Source: CAZNPL01 sp964574815
Lineage (GTDB): Bacteria > Planctomycetota > Phycisphaerae > UBA1845
Direction: 5' to 3'
NCBI GenBank assembly: GCA_964574815.1
Contig: CAZNPL010000027.1
Coordinates: 32,994-96,993, forward strand
DNA length: 64,000 nt
Position 1 is the stretch's first letter, and the number at the start of each line of letters is the position of its first letter. This document shows, one piece after another, positions 42,132-52,111 of the stretch. The notes under the pieces are model-generated. The model had not been told where the DNA came from, did no database searches, and saw only the letters and a program-made list of their open reading frames with translations. A program made the translations under genes and the position numbers.

Positions 42132-43270
42132 GCACCGCCAACGTCAACATCGTGGAATCGCCATCGGCGAGAATCTCCGAGGCCGATGCCCTGGCCATGT
42201 ACCGCGACTGCTCGATCCACGAACTCGGGCGGAGGGCCCACGAAGTAACCATGCGCCTCCACCCCGAGGACTACCGCACGTATGTCGTCGATCGCAACAT
42301 CAACTACGCCAACTACTGCACCGCCCGGTGCATCTTCTGCAACTTCAAGAGCGATCCGCCGGAAATGAACACCGGCCGCAGGGACCTGCCGGAAGGGTAC
42401 GTCCTCAGCTTCGAACAGATCGGCGCCAAGATCGAGGAGCTGCTCGCCATCGGCGGCACGCAGGTGCTCATGCAGGGCGGGCTGGTGCCGGCCGAGATGC
42501 TGCCGTTTGACTGGTACCTCGACCTGATGCGCTTTATCAAGCGCGAGTACCCCGCCATCCACGTCCACGCCTTCAGCCCGCCGGAGATTTTCGCGTTTGA
42601 GCAGATTTTCAAAATGCCCGTTCGCGACATCCTGTTCCGCTTGCAGGAAGCCGGTCTGGACTCGATCCCCGGCGGCGGGGCCGAGATCCTCACCGACCGC
42701 GTGCGCGACCGCATCGGCCAGGGCAAGACCAACACCGAAGAGTATCTCTACGTCTGTCGCGAGGCCCACCGCATCGGCATGAAAACGAGCATGACCATGA
42801 TGTTCGGCCACATCGAGACGATCCCCGAACGCATCGAACATCTGCGCCGCGTCCGCGAGCTGCAGGACGAGACCGGCGGCTTCTCGGCCTTCATCTGCTG
42901 GACGTTCCAACCCGGCGACACCCCGCTGGGGCGGCTGAAGCAGTTCCCGGCCGATTACGATGGAGAACCCGACGGCAAACACTTGAAGCTGGCCGACGCC
43001 CAAGAGTACCTCAAGACACTCGCCATCGCACGTATCTACCTCGACAACGTCGCCAACATCCAGTCGAGCTGGGTCACCCAGGGCCCCAAGATCGGCCAGT
43101 TGGCCCTCTTCTTCGGCGCCAACGACATGGGCTCGGTCATGATGGAGGAAAACGTCGTCTCGGCCGCCGGCACCACCTTCCGCCTGAACGAGTCCGAGAT
43201 CCGCCACCTGATCACCGACGCCGGCTGGCAACCGCGCAAACGCAATTTCTATTACGAGTTGTTGGATTAG
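42128..43270 (+). CDS. mqnC: Cyclic dehypoxanthinylfutalosine synthase MqnC
   Basis: 380 residues. The radical SAM cluster motif CTARCIFC lies within NINYANYCTARCIFCNFK. Further blocks are GGTQVLMQGGLVPAEM, HAFSPPEI and TSMTMMFGHIETIPERIEH. MqnC cyclises dehypoxanthinylfutalosine in menaquinone synthesis. Translational coupling with mqnA (ATGA overlap) supports both assignments. The remaining pathway genes are not in this window. Confidence 0.95.
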   Translation: MSTANVNIVESPSARISEADALAMYRDCSIHELGRRAHEVTMRLHPEDYRTYVVDRNINYANYCTARCIFCNFKSDPPEMNTGRRDLPEGYVLSFEQIGAKIEELLAIGGTQVLMQGGLVPAEMLPFDWYLDLMRFIKREYPAIHVHAFSPPEIFAFEQIFKMPVRDILFRLQEAGLDSIPGGGAEILTDRVRDRIGQGKTNTEEYLYVCREAHRIGMKTSMTMMFGHIETIPERIEHLRRVRELQDETGGFSAFICWTFQPGDTPLGRLKQFPADYDGEPDGKHLKLADAQEYLKTLAIARIYLDNVANIQSSWVTQGPKIGQLALFFGANDMGSVMMEENVVSAAGTTFRLNESEIRHLITDAGWQPRKRNFYYELLD

Positions 43271-43340
43271 CCGCGCGCCGGCTCGCGCACGCGGCTAGGC
43301 CATGACTGAGTGAGCCCCCAGTGGTCGCGAGATTGATGGT

Positions 43341-44654
43341 TTAACCGCCCTCGTACGTGATGCGCCACACCCGGCCGCGCGCGGATCCGACCACGAAGAG
43401 CGCACCGTCGGGGGCGACGGCTACACCGCACGGACGGTGCGCCGCCTGCCGCGGGGACATCACCGGCGCCTTGCCCGGGAAACCGGTCGCAAAGTCTTCG
43501 TATTGGCCAGCGGGCCTCTCTCCCTCAAACGGCTGAAAAACAACCTTGTAGCCCTGCTGTGGCAGTGGTGCGCGGTTCCAGGAGCCGTGGAACGCGATGA
43601 ACGCCCCGTGGTGATAGCGCCGCGGGAAAGGCCTGCCGTCCTTCGAGAAATCGCCCGACCAGCGCTCGGCATTGTAGAAGACGAGATCGTTCGGTGCCCA
43701 GTGGGCCGGGTACGCCGCAAGCGGCGCTGCGTACTTGTCGGGGTCGGCCTTCTTCTGGCCGTCGCCACCGTACTCCGGCGCGACCATGCGCGCGTTGCGG
43801 CGCGGGTCCCAATAGGTATACGGCCAGCCGGCGTCGAGTCCGCGTTCGACGAGATGCAATTCCTCGGCCGGCAGCTCCGCGTTGTCCTGGTTCGAGTAAT
43901 GCTCGGGAAACAGCGTGTTGAGCTGGTCGCGGCCGTGCATGACGAGGTAAAGGTGATCGACCTGTGCGTTCCATTCAAGCGCGACAGTCTGGCGGAGGCC
44001 GGTCGCGAAGTGGATGCCGTCCTGCGGGTGCTGCTGGTTGAGTTTTGCGGCGTCATACATGTAGATGCCACGGCCCTCGAGTTCGGGGCACGGCTGGCGA
44101 CCGGGTGAACCGGGTGCTCGGATCCGCTCCTGGCAGGCGTTGGACGGCACACCGATGTTGACGTAGAGGTGGCCGTCGTTGTCGAAGGTGATCGGTTTGG
44201 CGGCGTGGGCGTTTTGTTGCGGAAATCCATCCACAACCACCTCCAGGTCACCGCTCGGGATCAACTCGGTCGCGGAGTTGAACTTGAAGCGGACGATGCG
44301 CGTGGGTTCACCGAAGTAAAGGTGATTGCGGTAGATGTCGATTCCCGTTCCGGCCACGTCGCCGAAGTGGCGAACCTGGTCGGCAACACCGTCCCCGTTG
44401 TCGTCGCGCAGGGCGACGATTCCGCCGCCGGCCTGTTCGTTCTTCTGTCGAAGTGAGACGTACACGTCACCGTTTTCGCGGACGATGACGTGTCGCCCCC
44501 TCCCGAGATTGTCGGCGAATGTGGTAGCGCTGAATCCACTCGGCAGAGTGAGCGTGACGTCGGGTCCCCGCTCCGCCTGCTGAGCGATCGCACTGGAGAC
44601 TGCCGCGAGCACCGTGAAAGCCACCTTAATACTTGTGAATCGGGAAGTTGCCAT
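43341..44654 (-). CDS. Secreted sugar (sorbosone-type) dehydrogenase-like beta-propeller
   Basis: 437 residues from ATG 44654, with AGGGG upstream. The signal peptide VAFTVLAAVSSAIAQQ is followed by a YliI/sorbosone dehydrogenase-like propeller: LPSGFSATTFADNLGRGRH, VRENGDVYVSLRQ, GLRQTVALEWN, then GVAVAPDGALFVV at the C-terminus. Such enzymes use PQQ to oxidise sugars in the periplasm; PQQ-binding residues were not checked. It is last in a presumed operon after the SSS symporter and the CapA-like gene. Confidence 0.82.
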   Translation of the reverse strand: MATSRFTSIKVAFTVLAAVSSAIAQQAERGPDVTLTLPSGFSATTFADNLGRGRHVIVRENGDVYVSLRQKNEQAGGGIVALRDDNGDGVADQVRHFGDVAGTGIDIYRNHLYFGEPTRIVRFKFNSATELIPSGDLEVVVDGFPQQNAHAAKPITFDNDGHLYVNIGVPSNACQERIRAPGSPGRQPCPELEGRGIYMYDAAKLNQQHPQDGIHFATGLRQTVALEWNAQVDHLYLVMHGRDQLNTLFPEHYSNQDNAELPAEELHLVERGLDAGWPYTYWDPRRNARMVAPEYGGDGQKKADPDKYAAPLAAYPAHWAPNDLVFYNAERWSGDFSKDGRPFPRRYHHGAFIAFHGSWNRAPLPQQGYKVVFQPFEGERPAGQYEDFATGFPGKAPVMSPRQAAHRPCGVAVAPDGALFVVGSARGRVWRITYEGG

Positions 44655-44686
44655 GATGATTCCCCTCGTCTTCGGGTTCCGTGATC

Positions 44687-45838
44687 TCATCGACCTGACT
44701 GCAGCCGGTCGGGCCGTACTTGAAGCATGCCTTCCTCTTCCAGTTCGACCTGAACGCCAAAGCGCCGGCACTCGCGGTTGAGCCTGTCCCTCAGCCATCG
44801 ACTGTCCGCTTCGTTGGCCCGGTTGAGCCGAAAATGGCGGATCTGCATCGGCGCCAATCGGAGGCGGCGCAGTGCTCCCGTCGCCGGATCGAAGGTCGGG
44901 AAATACATGAGCGTCAGGTCGGGGCGATACCCTTCGTGGCCACTGATGCCTTCGTAGTCGTTCAGGAAGTCTCCGCAGCCGTAGAAAACCGGGCGGCCTT
45001 CATAAATCTCGAAGCCCATAACGTGGTGGGCCGAATGCCCGTGCACGACGTCCACGCCGGCCTCGTCGATCAGCCGATGGGCGAAGCGAATCTGCTCATC
45101 ATGGATGTCGTACCCCCAATTGCCGCCCCAGTGGACCGAGAACACGACGAGGTCGCGCGGTCGAGCCTCTTTCCGGATCATCGCGGCGATGCGTTTCACG
45201 TTTTCTTCGGAAAAGTTCGCAAGGTAATTGACGCCGGGATGATCCGGTAAGGCGGCCCAATCGTGCGGCACGCCGCTGCTCGGCATGGCAAAGGCGTAGA
45301 CCAGCACGCGCCCCTTTTCCCCGATGTCGATGACGGCCGGGGACTCGGCGGCGTCATCGTCGTGCCCGGCGCCGGCGGTCTTGATGCCGGCCCGTTCGAG
45401 CGTTGCGATGGTCTCCCGCAGGCCGGCGACACCCCAATCGAGCACGTGATTGTTGGCGAGCTCGCAGGCGTCGATCTCGGCCGCCGTAAGGCAGCCGACG
45501 TTGGCCGGGTGCATGCGGTAGTGGATGCCCTTTTTGCGATCCCAGTCGTCGCTGGTGGTGACTGCGGTTTCGAGATTGATGATGCGGGCTGCTGGATCGA
45601 CGCGTGCGAGCACGTCCAGGGCGTCGCCCCAGATGTATGCATCATCAACCGGCTCGTCGATCTCACCGGTTGCCTCCTCGGCCAGCCGGAGGTAGCCGCG
45701 AGCGTCGGTCATGTATGACTCGTAGAGTTTCGGATCGACCGAGTGCTCGAGCGCCTGGTCAATGCCGCGCCCGGTCATCACGTCTCCGCACATGAATAGC
45801 GTGATCAGCAGCTCCACGATGCGCTCCCGCGAGTGCAT
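44687..45838 (-). CDS. CapA-family protein
   Basis: 383 residues. The conserved blocks LFMCGDVMTGRGIDQALEH, INLETAVTTSDDWD, LANNHVLDWGVAGLRET, VFSVHWGGNWGYD and VHGHSAHHVMGFEIYEGRP belong to the CapA/PgsA metallophosphoesterase-like family. Some members help make poly-gamma-glutamate capsule, but most are uncharacterised. No signal peptide is obvious. It lies between the symporter and dehydrogenase genes with gaps of 37 and 32 bases, so the three are probably cotranscribed. Confidence 0.87.
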   Translation of the reverse strand: MHSRERIVELLITLFMCGDVMTGRGIDQALEHSVDPKLYESYMTDARGYLRLAEEATGEIDEPVDDAYIWGDALDVLARVDPAARIINLETAVTTSDDWDRKKGIHYRMHPANVGCLTAAEIDACELANNHVLDWGVAGLRETIATLERAGIKTAGAGHDDDAAESPAVIDIGEKGRVLVYAFAMPSSGVPHDWAALPDHPGVNYLANFSEENVKRIAAMIRKEARPRDLVVFSVHWGGNWGYDIHDEQIRFAHRLIDEAGVDVVHGHSAHHVMGFEIYEGRPVFYGCGDFLNDYEGISGHEGYRPDLTLMYFPTFDPATGALRRLRLAPMQIRHFRLNRANEADSRWLRDRLNRECRRFGVQVELEEEGMLQVRPDRLQSGR

Positions 45839-45875
45839 TGGCCCCCGTCGAACGCCCGATTCCAGATCGCGGCGG

Positions 45876-47465
45876 TCACGCCCACCATATCACCACCGCC
45901 GCCGTGACGACCAGCAGCGCGACCGAGAGGATACGGTAGTTGACGTACCACGGCTTGCACGCCAGTTCGACGCTCTCCTCTCGCCAGATCGACGGCCGCC
46001 ATACGTGCTGCTCGACGATACGCGGATCCGGCGCCTTCGTGACAGCGGTGACCGCGAGAAAGACGAGCGCGCTGAGCATCAACATGAGACCGCATCCGTA
46101 GAGAAACTGGATCGAAGTCAAGCCCCTCAGGTCGTTGATGATCCACCACATTGCGCCCAGAGGAATGGCGGTGACCATCGTGGTCAGTGCACCCGCTGCA
46201 TTCGCCCGCTTCCAGCACACACCGAAAAAAAAAACCACGACGATCGGCGGCGTCACATAGGCCAGCAGCGACTGAGCGTATTGCCAGAGCGTCGGGAAAC
46301 GCGCGATCTGCGGAGCCCAGACGGCGGCGACGACCATGAATCCCATGGTGGCCACGCGGCCGATGTTCGTCAGCGCGCGGTCGCTGGTCTGCGGTCGCAG
46401 CGTCCGCACGAAATCCATAGTGAAAAGAGTCGAGGCGGAGTTGAGGATGGCCTCGAGGCTCGAGAAGATGGCCGCGGCCACCGCCGCGAGCAGCACGCCG
46501 CGCAGCCCGACCGGCAGAAGATCAAGGGCGAGCACCGGGAACACGAGATCCGGTTTATCCAGATCAGGATACAGGACGGCCGCCATCACGCCCGGCAGGA
46601 TGAAAATGAAAAGGTTCGGAAGCTTCAACGCGCCCGCAAACAGCGACCCCCACCGGCCGTGATCGAGCGACTTCGCACCCAGAGCCCGCTGGATCATCGA
46701 CTGGTTCGTGCACCAGAAGTAGATGCCGATCACCAGGACGCCGGTTATCACGCCGGGCCAGGGAACCAGCGGATCGTTCGCCGGCTGCATCAAATGAAAG
46801 CTCTGGGGCGGCGTGGCCTCCACGACGGCATCCCATGACGGGATGTGGCTCCACGCCAGCAGCGTCACAACCGTTCCGCCGACAAGGATCAGCCCCGCCT
46901 GCAGCGCGTCGTTGATGATGACGGCGCCGAGCCCGCCGAAAAATATGTACAACCCCGTGACGACGGAAACGACGGCGACGATGAGCCACAGGGGGATGTT
47001 CGGATAGACCGCCTGGACGATCAGAGATCCGCCGTACAGCCCCACCGCCGCATCGACAAAGATGTTCGCCAGCAACAGGAACGCCGAGAATACAAAGCGG
47101 CAGCTTCGGCTGTAGCGCACTTCGAGGTATTGCGGTGCGGTGAACACCCGGGCTTTCAGATAAAAGGGTAGGATGAAGACGATGAAGATGACCAGGATGA
47201 CGGCGGGCAGCCATTCGTAATTGTAGACCGCGACCCCGCTGTGGTACCCGCTGCCGGCCAGCCCGACGAAGCTCGCGCCGCTCATGTTGGCAACGTAGAA
47301 GGACAGCCCGATGACCGGCCAGCGGAGTCGGCGACCGGCAAGAAAGTAGTCTTCGGCGCCTCCCTGAGTCTTGCGGACGAAGTACCACCCGAAGAGGATC
47401 CGGGTCCCCACGACGTAGCTCACGAAAATCACGAGATCGATGGTGGTGACGTGCAGCTCCGGCAT
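45876..47465 (-). CDS. Sodium:solute symporter (SSS/SGLT) family
   Basis: 529 residues with about 14 hydrophobic helices. Signatures include GAEDYFLAGRRLRWPVIGLS, the sodium-binding region FYVANMSGASFVGLAGSGYH and LLAAVAAAIFSSLEAILNSA. Members take up sugars, myo-inositol or other solutes with Na+. Coupling with a sugar dehydrogenase-like gene downstream suggests a sugar substrate (inference). It is the first gene of the three-gene leftward operon. Confidence 0.92.
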   Translation of the reverse strand: MPELHVTTIDLVIFVSYVVGTRILFGWYFVRKTQGGAEDYFLAGRRLRWPVIGLSFYVANMSGASFVGLAGSGYHSGVAVYNYEWLPAVILVIFIVFILPFYLKARVFTAPQYLEVRYSRSCRFVFSAFLLLANIFVDAAVGLYGGSLIVQAVYPNIPLWLIVAVVSVVTGLYIFFGGLGAVIINDALQAGLILVGGTVVTLLAWSHIPSWDAVVEATPPQSFHLMQPANDPLVPWPGVITGVLVIGIYFWCTNQSMIQRALGAKSLDHGRWGSLFAGALKLPNLFIFILPGVMAAVLYPDLDKPDLVFPVLALDLLPVGLRGVLLAAVAAAIFSSLEAILNSASTLFTMDFVRTLRPQTSDRALTNIGRVATMGFMVVAAVWAPQIARFPTLWQYAQSLLAYVTPPIVVVFFFGVCWKRANAAGALTTMVTAIPLGAMWWIINDLRGLTSIQFLYGCGLMLMLSALVFLAVTAVTKAPDPRIVEQHVWRPSIWREESVELACKPWYVNYRILSVALLVVTAAVVIWWA

Positions 47466-47930
47466 GGGGCGCAGTCTAGCCGAGAGGGTCGATCCGTCCA
47501 GCGTCCGTGGTTGGTCCGCGGGTGTTCATGAGTGCGTGATGGCCCAGATGGGTGCGACTGGCATCCTGCTTGCCAGAGTGAATACACGACAGGGCACTCG
47601 AGCAACCGCACGGGCTGGCTCCGCCGCCGTTGGCGACTCCGCTTGCCCATGGCACCCTCGCTAAGCACGTACGAGGCGGATCCGTGGCACCTGCAATTGG
47701 GTGCCGGCTGAACAGTCACGGACCTCCTCGACGGATTCGGCACAGACGCGAATTGTCGCCGGATTCATCTGCGTTTAAGCTGAGATTCAGGTAGCACTGC
47801 TCGAAAGGGGTGCTCAGTCGCCACCGGGGAAGGGAATCAGCAAGAGGCAGTATGAAGGCGGGCCGGAGAGCAGTTGGACAGCCCGTATGGTGAGCGGGCG
47901 GCTTCGGTCCCACCAATGGGAGCTTGCATC
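47466..47930. other. Gene-free stretch with degraded hairpin repeat
   Basis: 465 bases between divergent genes; it should hold both promoters. A degraded copy of the GGGTGCCACTGGC hairpin lies at 47549-47580 (CTGGCA/TGCCAG arms). No clear promoter or gene is seen otherwise. Confidence 0.45.
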
Positions 47931-50096
47931 ATGGCGTCGCCACCGACGGCGGAATTGAACAATAAGGCGGGCCGCAACCTTGAGCCGTTGTTTGCGCCTC
48001 GATCGATCGCGGTCGTAGGTGCATCGCGGCGGGAAGGCACGGTGGGGTACGGCATCACGCGAAATCTCATCCTGGGAGGCTTTACCGGCGTCGTCTATCC
48101 AGTGAACCCCAAGGCGAGGAGCGTGATGGGCACGCGCTGCGTGCCAGGCGTCGGTGCGCTCGAAGAGGCCGTGGACCTCGCAGTTCTAATTGTCCCGGCT
48201 CCGGTGGTTGAAGAGACAATCGTTCAGTGCGCCGAGATGGGTACGCGCCATTTCGTCGTGATATCAGCGGGGTTCAAGGAGATCGGCGGCGAGGGCGCCG
48301 AAAGGGAGCGCCGGCTGCGATCGGTGGCGGAGGAACGCGGCCTGTCCGTGCTGGGACCGAACTGCCTGGGTGTGATCAACACGGCCGATGAAGTCCGCAT
48401 GAACGCAAGTTTCGCCCGGGATATGCCGGCCGCAGGCAGCATCGGATTGCTCTCGCAAAGCGGCGCGCTGTGCACGGCACTGCTCGATTACGCCAAAGGC
48501 CGTTCGATCGGTTTCTCGCGGTTCGTCAGCTTCGGCAACAAGGCCGACATCAACGAAATCGACCTGATGCGATCTCTCGCCGACGACGTGAACACGCGCG
48601 TCATCCTGATGTACATCGAAGACCTGTCCCACGGCCAGGCCTTCGTCGATGCTGCCTATGAGATCACCCACAGGCAGAACGCTAAGCCGATCCTGGCCAT
48701 CAAGACCGGCCGGACGCCCCAGGGCGCTGCCGCGGCCGCGTCGCACACCGGCTCGCTCGCCGGCTCGGACGAGGTCTACGACGCGGTCATGGCTCAGGCC
48801 GGTGTCCTGCGTGTCGAGACCGTCGAGGAGCTGTTCGAATACGCCCACGTCTTCGCCGACCAGACGCTCCCAAAGGGCCGACGACTGGCGATCGTCACGA
48901 ACGCGGGCGGGCCGGGCATCATGGCCACCGACGCGTGCATCCGGTACGGTCTGAAGCTTGCGCGGTTTCAGGATCACACGACCAAGTCGCTGAAGTTCCA
49001 GATGCCGCCGGCTAGCAGCATCAAGAACCCGGTGGATGTGATCGGCGACGCGCGGCACGACCGCTACCGAGCGGCGCTCGATGCGGTGTGCACCGACGGT
49101 GGGGTGGACATGGTTCTGGTGATCGTGACACCGCAAACAATGACGGACGTCACGGAGATAGCACGCGTGGTTGGCGAGACCAAGGAGTATTGCCCCAAGC
49201 CGATCGTGGCGTGCTTCATGGGGCTGGTGGACGTGAGGCCCGGCGTCGAAGTGCTGGAATCGTTCGGCATCCCGACGTACGTGTTTCCCGAGGATGCCAC
49301 GCGCGCTCTGTCGGCCAAGAGCCGCTTCGCCGAATGGACGCGCGCACCGGCCCGCGGATATCGCAAGTACGACGTCGACGAAGACGCGGTCGAACGGCTG
49401 ATCGAGAAGGAGCGCCAGGCGAACCGGCACAGCCTGATCGAACTGCGGGCTCTGGAGCTTCTGGAGCACTACGGATTTCCGGTGGTTCCCTATCGTCTCG
49501 CCAAGAACGCGGACGAGGCCGCCGCGGCGGCGGAGGAGTTCGGCCTTCCTGTTGTCTTGAAAATCGCGGGGCCGAGCATCCTGCACAAGACGGACGTCGG
49601 CGGCGTTCGGCTGAACCTGAAGGACGAGGGCGAGGTTCGTAGCGCCTTCGACGAGATGATGACGCAGGTGCGCGGCCATGTCGGCGACGACGCGGAGATC
49701 TGGGGCGCGCTGGTTCAGAAAATGCTCAAAACGGGCAAGGAGATCATTCTGGGCCTGACGCGCGACGCACATTTCGGCCCGCTGCTGATGTTCGGATTGG
49801 GCGGCATCTATACCGAGGCGCTGCGCGACGTGTCGTTTCGCCTGGCGCCCATCCGCGAGGGCGTCGCATCGGACATGATCAAAAGCATCCGGTCGCACCG
49901 TTTGCTGGAGGGCGTTCGCGGTGAACCGCCGTCGGACTTGGACGCGATCGGCGACTGCCTGATGCGACTGAGCCAGATGGTGACGCGCCACAGTCAGATC
50001 AAGGAACTGGATATCAACCCGCTCATCGTATACCCGCGTGGCCAGGGCGCGGTCGTGGCCGACGCGCGGATCATCCTGGCGGAGGACGCATCATGA
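47931..50096 (+). CDS. ADP-forming acyl-CoA synthetase, fused subunits
   Basis: 721 residues from ATG 47931, with GGGAG upstream. CoA-binding domain near the N-terminus (IAVVGASRREGTVGYGITRN). The central succinyl-CoA-ligase-like part carries the phospho-histidine region AAAASHTGSLAGSDEVYDAV. The C-terminal ATP-grasp half runs from about 495 (ALELLEHYGFPVVPYRLAKN) to the end. It converts acyl-CoA, ADP and phosphate to acid, CoA and ATP, or the reverse, and is common in archaea and some bacteria. It overlaps the next gene by 4 bases. Confidence 0.92.
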   Translation: MASPPTAELNNKAGRNLEPLFAPRSIAVVGASRREGTVGYGITRNLILGGFTGVVYPVNPKARSVMGTRCVPGVGALEEAVDLAVLIVPAPVVEETIVQCAEMGTRHFVVISAGFKEIGGEGAERERRLRSVAEERGLSVLGPNCLGVINTADEVRMNASFARDMPAAGSIGLLSQSGALCTALLDYAKGRSIGFSRFVSFGNKADINEIDLMRSLADDVNTRVILMYIEDLSHGQAFVDAAYEITHRQNAKPILAIKTGRTPQGAAAAASHTGSLAGSDEVYDAVMAQAGVLRVETVEELFEYAHVFADQTLPKGRRLAIVTNAGGPGIMATDACIRYGLKLARFQDHTTKSLKFQMPPASSIKNPVDVIGDARHDRYRAALDAVCTDGGVDMVLVIVTPQTMTDVTEIARVVGETKEYCPKPIVACFMGLVDVRPGVEVLESFGIPTYVFPEDATRALSAKSRFAEWTRAPARGYRKYDVDEDAVERLIEKERQANRHSLIELRALELLEHYGFPVVPYRLAKNADEAAAAAEEFGLPVVLKIAGPSILHKTDVGGVRLNLKDEGEVRSAFDEMMTQVRGHVGDDAEIWGALVQKMLKTGKEIILGLTRDAHFGPLLMFGLGGIYTEALRDVSFRLAPIREGVASDMIKSIRSHRLLEGVRGEPPSDLDAIGDCLMRLSQMVTRHSQIKELDINPLIVYPRGQGAVVADARIILAEDAS

Positions 50097-51949
50097 GTAC
50101 ACGCGAGACGAGCGGCAGCGCAAAAGCCGTCTCTGCCGCAGAGGCGATCAAACAACTCAAGCCCGGCTGGCGCGTTTTCATTGGTTCCGCCTGCGGTGAG
50201 CCGCAAGCGCTCGTGCGGGCGCTGGTGGAAAGCGGCGGCGGCCTGGCTGATACGGAACTCGTTCAGGTGCTAACGCTCGGAGTCGCGCCCTATGCGGACC
50301 CGCGCTATGCCGAAACGTTTCGCGCGAACGCCTTTTTCATCGGCAACAGCGTGCGCGACGCCGTCAATCAGGCCCGGGCCGACTATACGCCCATTTTCCT
50401 GTCGCAGGTGCCAGGCCTGTTCCGGTCGCGGCGAGTCGACATCGACGCGGCGCTCGTCATGGTCAGCCCGCCGGATGCTTTTGGGTTCGCCAGCCTCGGC
50501 GTGTCCGTGGACATCACCAAAGCGGCCGTCGAATCGGCCCGGATGGTCATCGCCCAGGTGAATCGGCATATGCCGCAGACCCACGGCGACACGTTCGTGC
50601 ACGTGAAAGATATCGACTTTCTGGTCGAGCACGACGAGCCGCTGCTCGAGTGGCCGGTGACCGAGCCCGACGATGACGCGACGGAGCGGATCGCCTCGCA
50701 CATCACGCGTCTGATACCTGACGGGGCCACGCTGCAGCTCGGCATCGGAAAGCTGCCTGACGCAGTGCTGAGCCATCTGGAGGACAAGAACGACTTGGGC
50801 ATCCACACGGAGATGTTTTCCGACGGCGTGATGAACTTGGCGCAGCGCGGAGTGATTACCGGGCGACGAAAGACCCACCACAAAGGCAAAATCGTGGGAA
50901 GCTTCGCCGCCGGGACGCGGGAACTCTTCGAGTTTCTCGACAATAATCCTCAGATCGAGATGCATCCCTCGGACTACACCAACAACGCGTTTGTCATTGC
51001 GAGGCACGACAACATGATCGCGATCAACTCGGCGCTGGAAGTTGACCTGACCGGTCAGGTATGCGCCGATTCGCTCGGCGAGCGACTGTACAGCGGCATC
51101 GGAGGGCACGCGGACTTCATTCGCGGCGCTGCGCTGGCCAAAAACGGCAAACCGATCATCGCCGTCCCCAGCACGGCCAAGACGCCCGACGGCGTGCGCT
51201 CGCGCATCATGGCAGACCTCCAGGTGGGCGCCGGCGTCGTGACCACCCGCGGTGACGTCCACTACGTCGTGACCGAGCACGGCGTGGCCTACCTGCACGG
51301 CCGAACCATGCGCGAGCGGGCCATGGCACTGATCGGCGTGGCCCATCCCGACTTCCGCTCGGAGCTCCTGCACCAGGCGAAACGCCGCCGGATCGTCTAT
51401 CTGGATCAGATACTGCCGCCCCCGCGGGCGCCGTACCCGGCCGAATACGAGACCACCACGACGCTCGACGACGGGACCAGCGTGCTGGTCCGGCCCATCC
51501 GGCCTGACGACGAGCCGCTGATGAAGGATATGTTCTACTCCTTCAGCGAGCAGACCGTGCATCTCCGTTTCCACAGCCACGTTCGGGCGATGCCGCATCA
51601 ACGCCTGCAGGTGTTCTGCAACATCGACTACGATACGGAGATGGCGCTCGTCGGGTTGATCGATGTCGAGGGGCGCCAGGAGGTGGTCGGTCTCGGCAGC
51701 TTCGTGCAGGAGGCGTCCGGCGGCACGGCCGAGGTGGCGTTTATGGTGCGCGACGAATGGCAGGGCAAAGGACTGGGGTCGTACCTCTTCCGTCGGCTGG
51801 TTGAGATAGCACGCGTCAAGGGCGTGCCGCAGTTCCAGGCCTACGTGCTGCCGGAGAATACCGCCATGCTCAAGGTCTTCCACGGCTCCGGTCTCGAGAC
51901 CGAGACGAAGACGGAGGACGGCGTCGTCGCGGTAACGATGAGACTCTGA
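50093..51949 (+). CDS. Acetyl-CoA hydrolase/transferase fused to GNAT acetyltransferase
   Basis: 618 residues. The first 440 form a CoA-transferase/hydrolase of the 4-hydroxybutyrate type: PGWRVFIGSACGEPQALVRA, PDGATLQLGIGKLPDAVLSH, GGHADFIRGAALAKNGKPI. The last 160 form a GNAT domain: VRPIRPDDEPLMKDMFYSFS and the acetyl-CoA-binding RDEWQGKGLGSYLFRRL. The fusion may couple acyl-CoA turnover with acetylation of a protein partner. Coupled translation with the ADP-forming synthetase supports a joint role in acyl-CoA/acetate metabolism. The GNAT target is unknown. Confidence 0.88.
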   Translation: MSTRETSGSAKAVSAAEAIKQLKPGWRVFIGSACGEPQALVRALVESGGGLADTELVQVLTLGVAPYADPRYAETFRANAFFIGNSVRDAVNQARADYTPIFLSQVPGLFRSRRVDIDAALVMVSPPDAFGFASLGVSVDITKAAVESARMVIAQVNRHMPQTHGDTFVHVKDIDFLVEHDEPLLEWPVTEPDDDATERIASHITRLIPDGATLQLGIGKLPDAVLSHLEDKNDLGIHTEMFSDGVMNLAQRGVITGRRKTHHKGKIVGSFAAGTRELFEFLDNNPQIEMHPSDYTNNAFVIARHDNMIAINSALEVDLTGQVCADSLGERLYSGIGGHADFIRGAALAKNGKPIIAVPSTAKTPDGVRSRIMADLQVGAGVVTTRGDVHYVVTEHGVAYLHGRTMRERAMALIGVAHPDFRSELLHQAKRRRIVYLDQILPPPRAPYPAEYETTTTLDDGTSVLVRPIRPDDEPLMKDMFYSFSEQTVHLRFHSHVRAMPHQRLQVFCNIDYDTEMALVGLIDVEGRQEVVGLGSFVQEASGGTAEVAFMVRDEWQGKGLGSYLFRRLVEIARVKGVPQFQAYVLPENTAMLKVFHGSGLETETKTEDGVVAVTMRL

Positions 51950-52111
51950 CCCCGCACAAGCGCATCCGTGACCGCGGGCTCCGAACGGACGCCGCGCAAC
52001 GAGCGACCGGGGTACATGGGTCTTCTGTCGCGTGCTCTCGGCACACCGGACCCTTCGTTTGACACTTCGCGCACGTGCGCTATACTGCCTCCCCGGCTCA
52101 GAATTGTGGTA

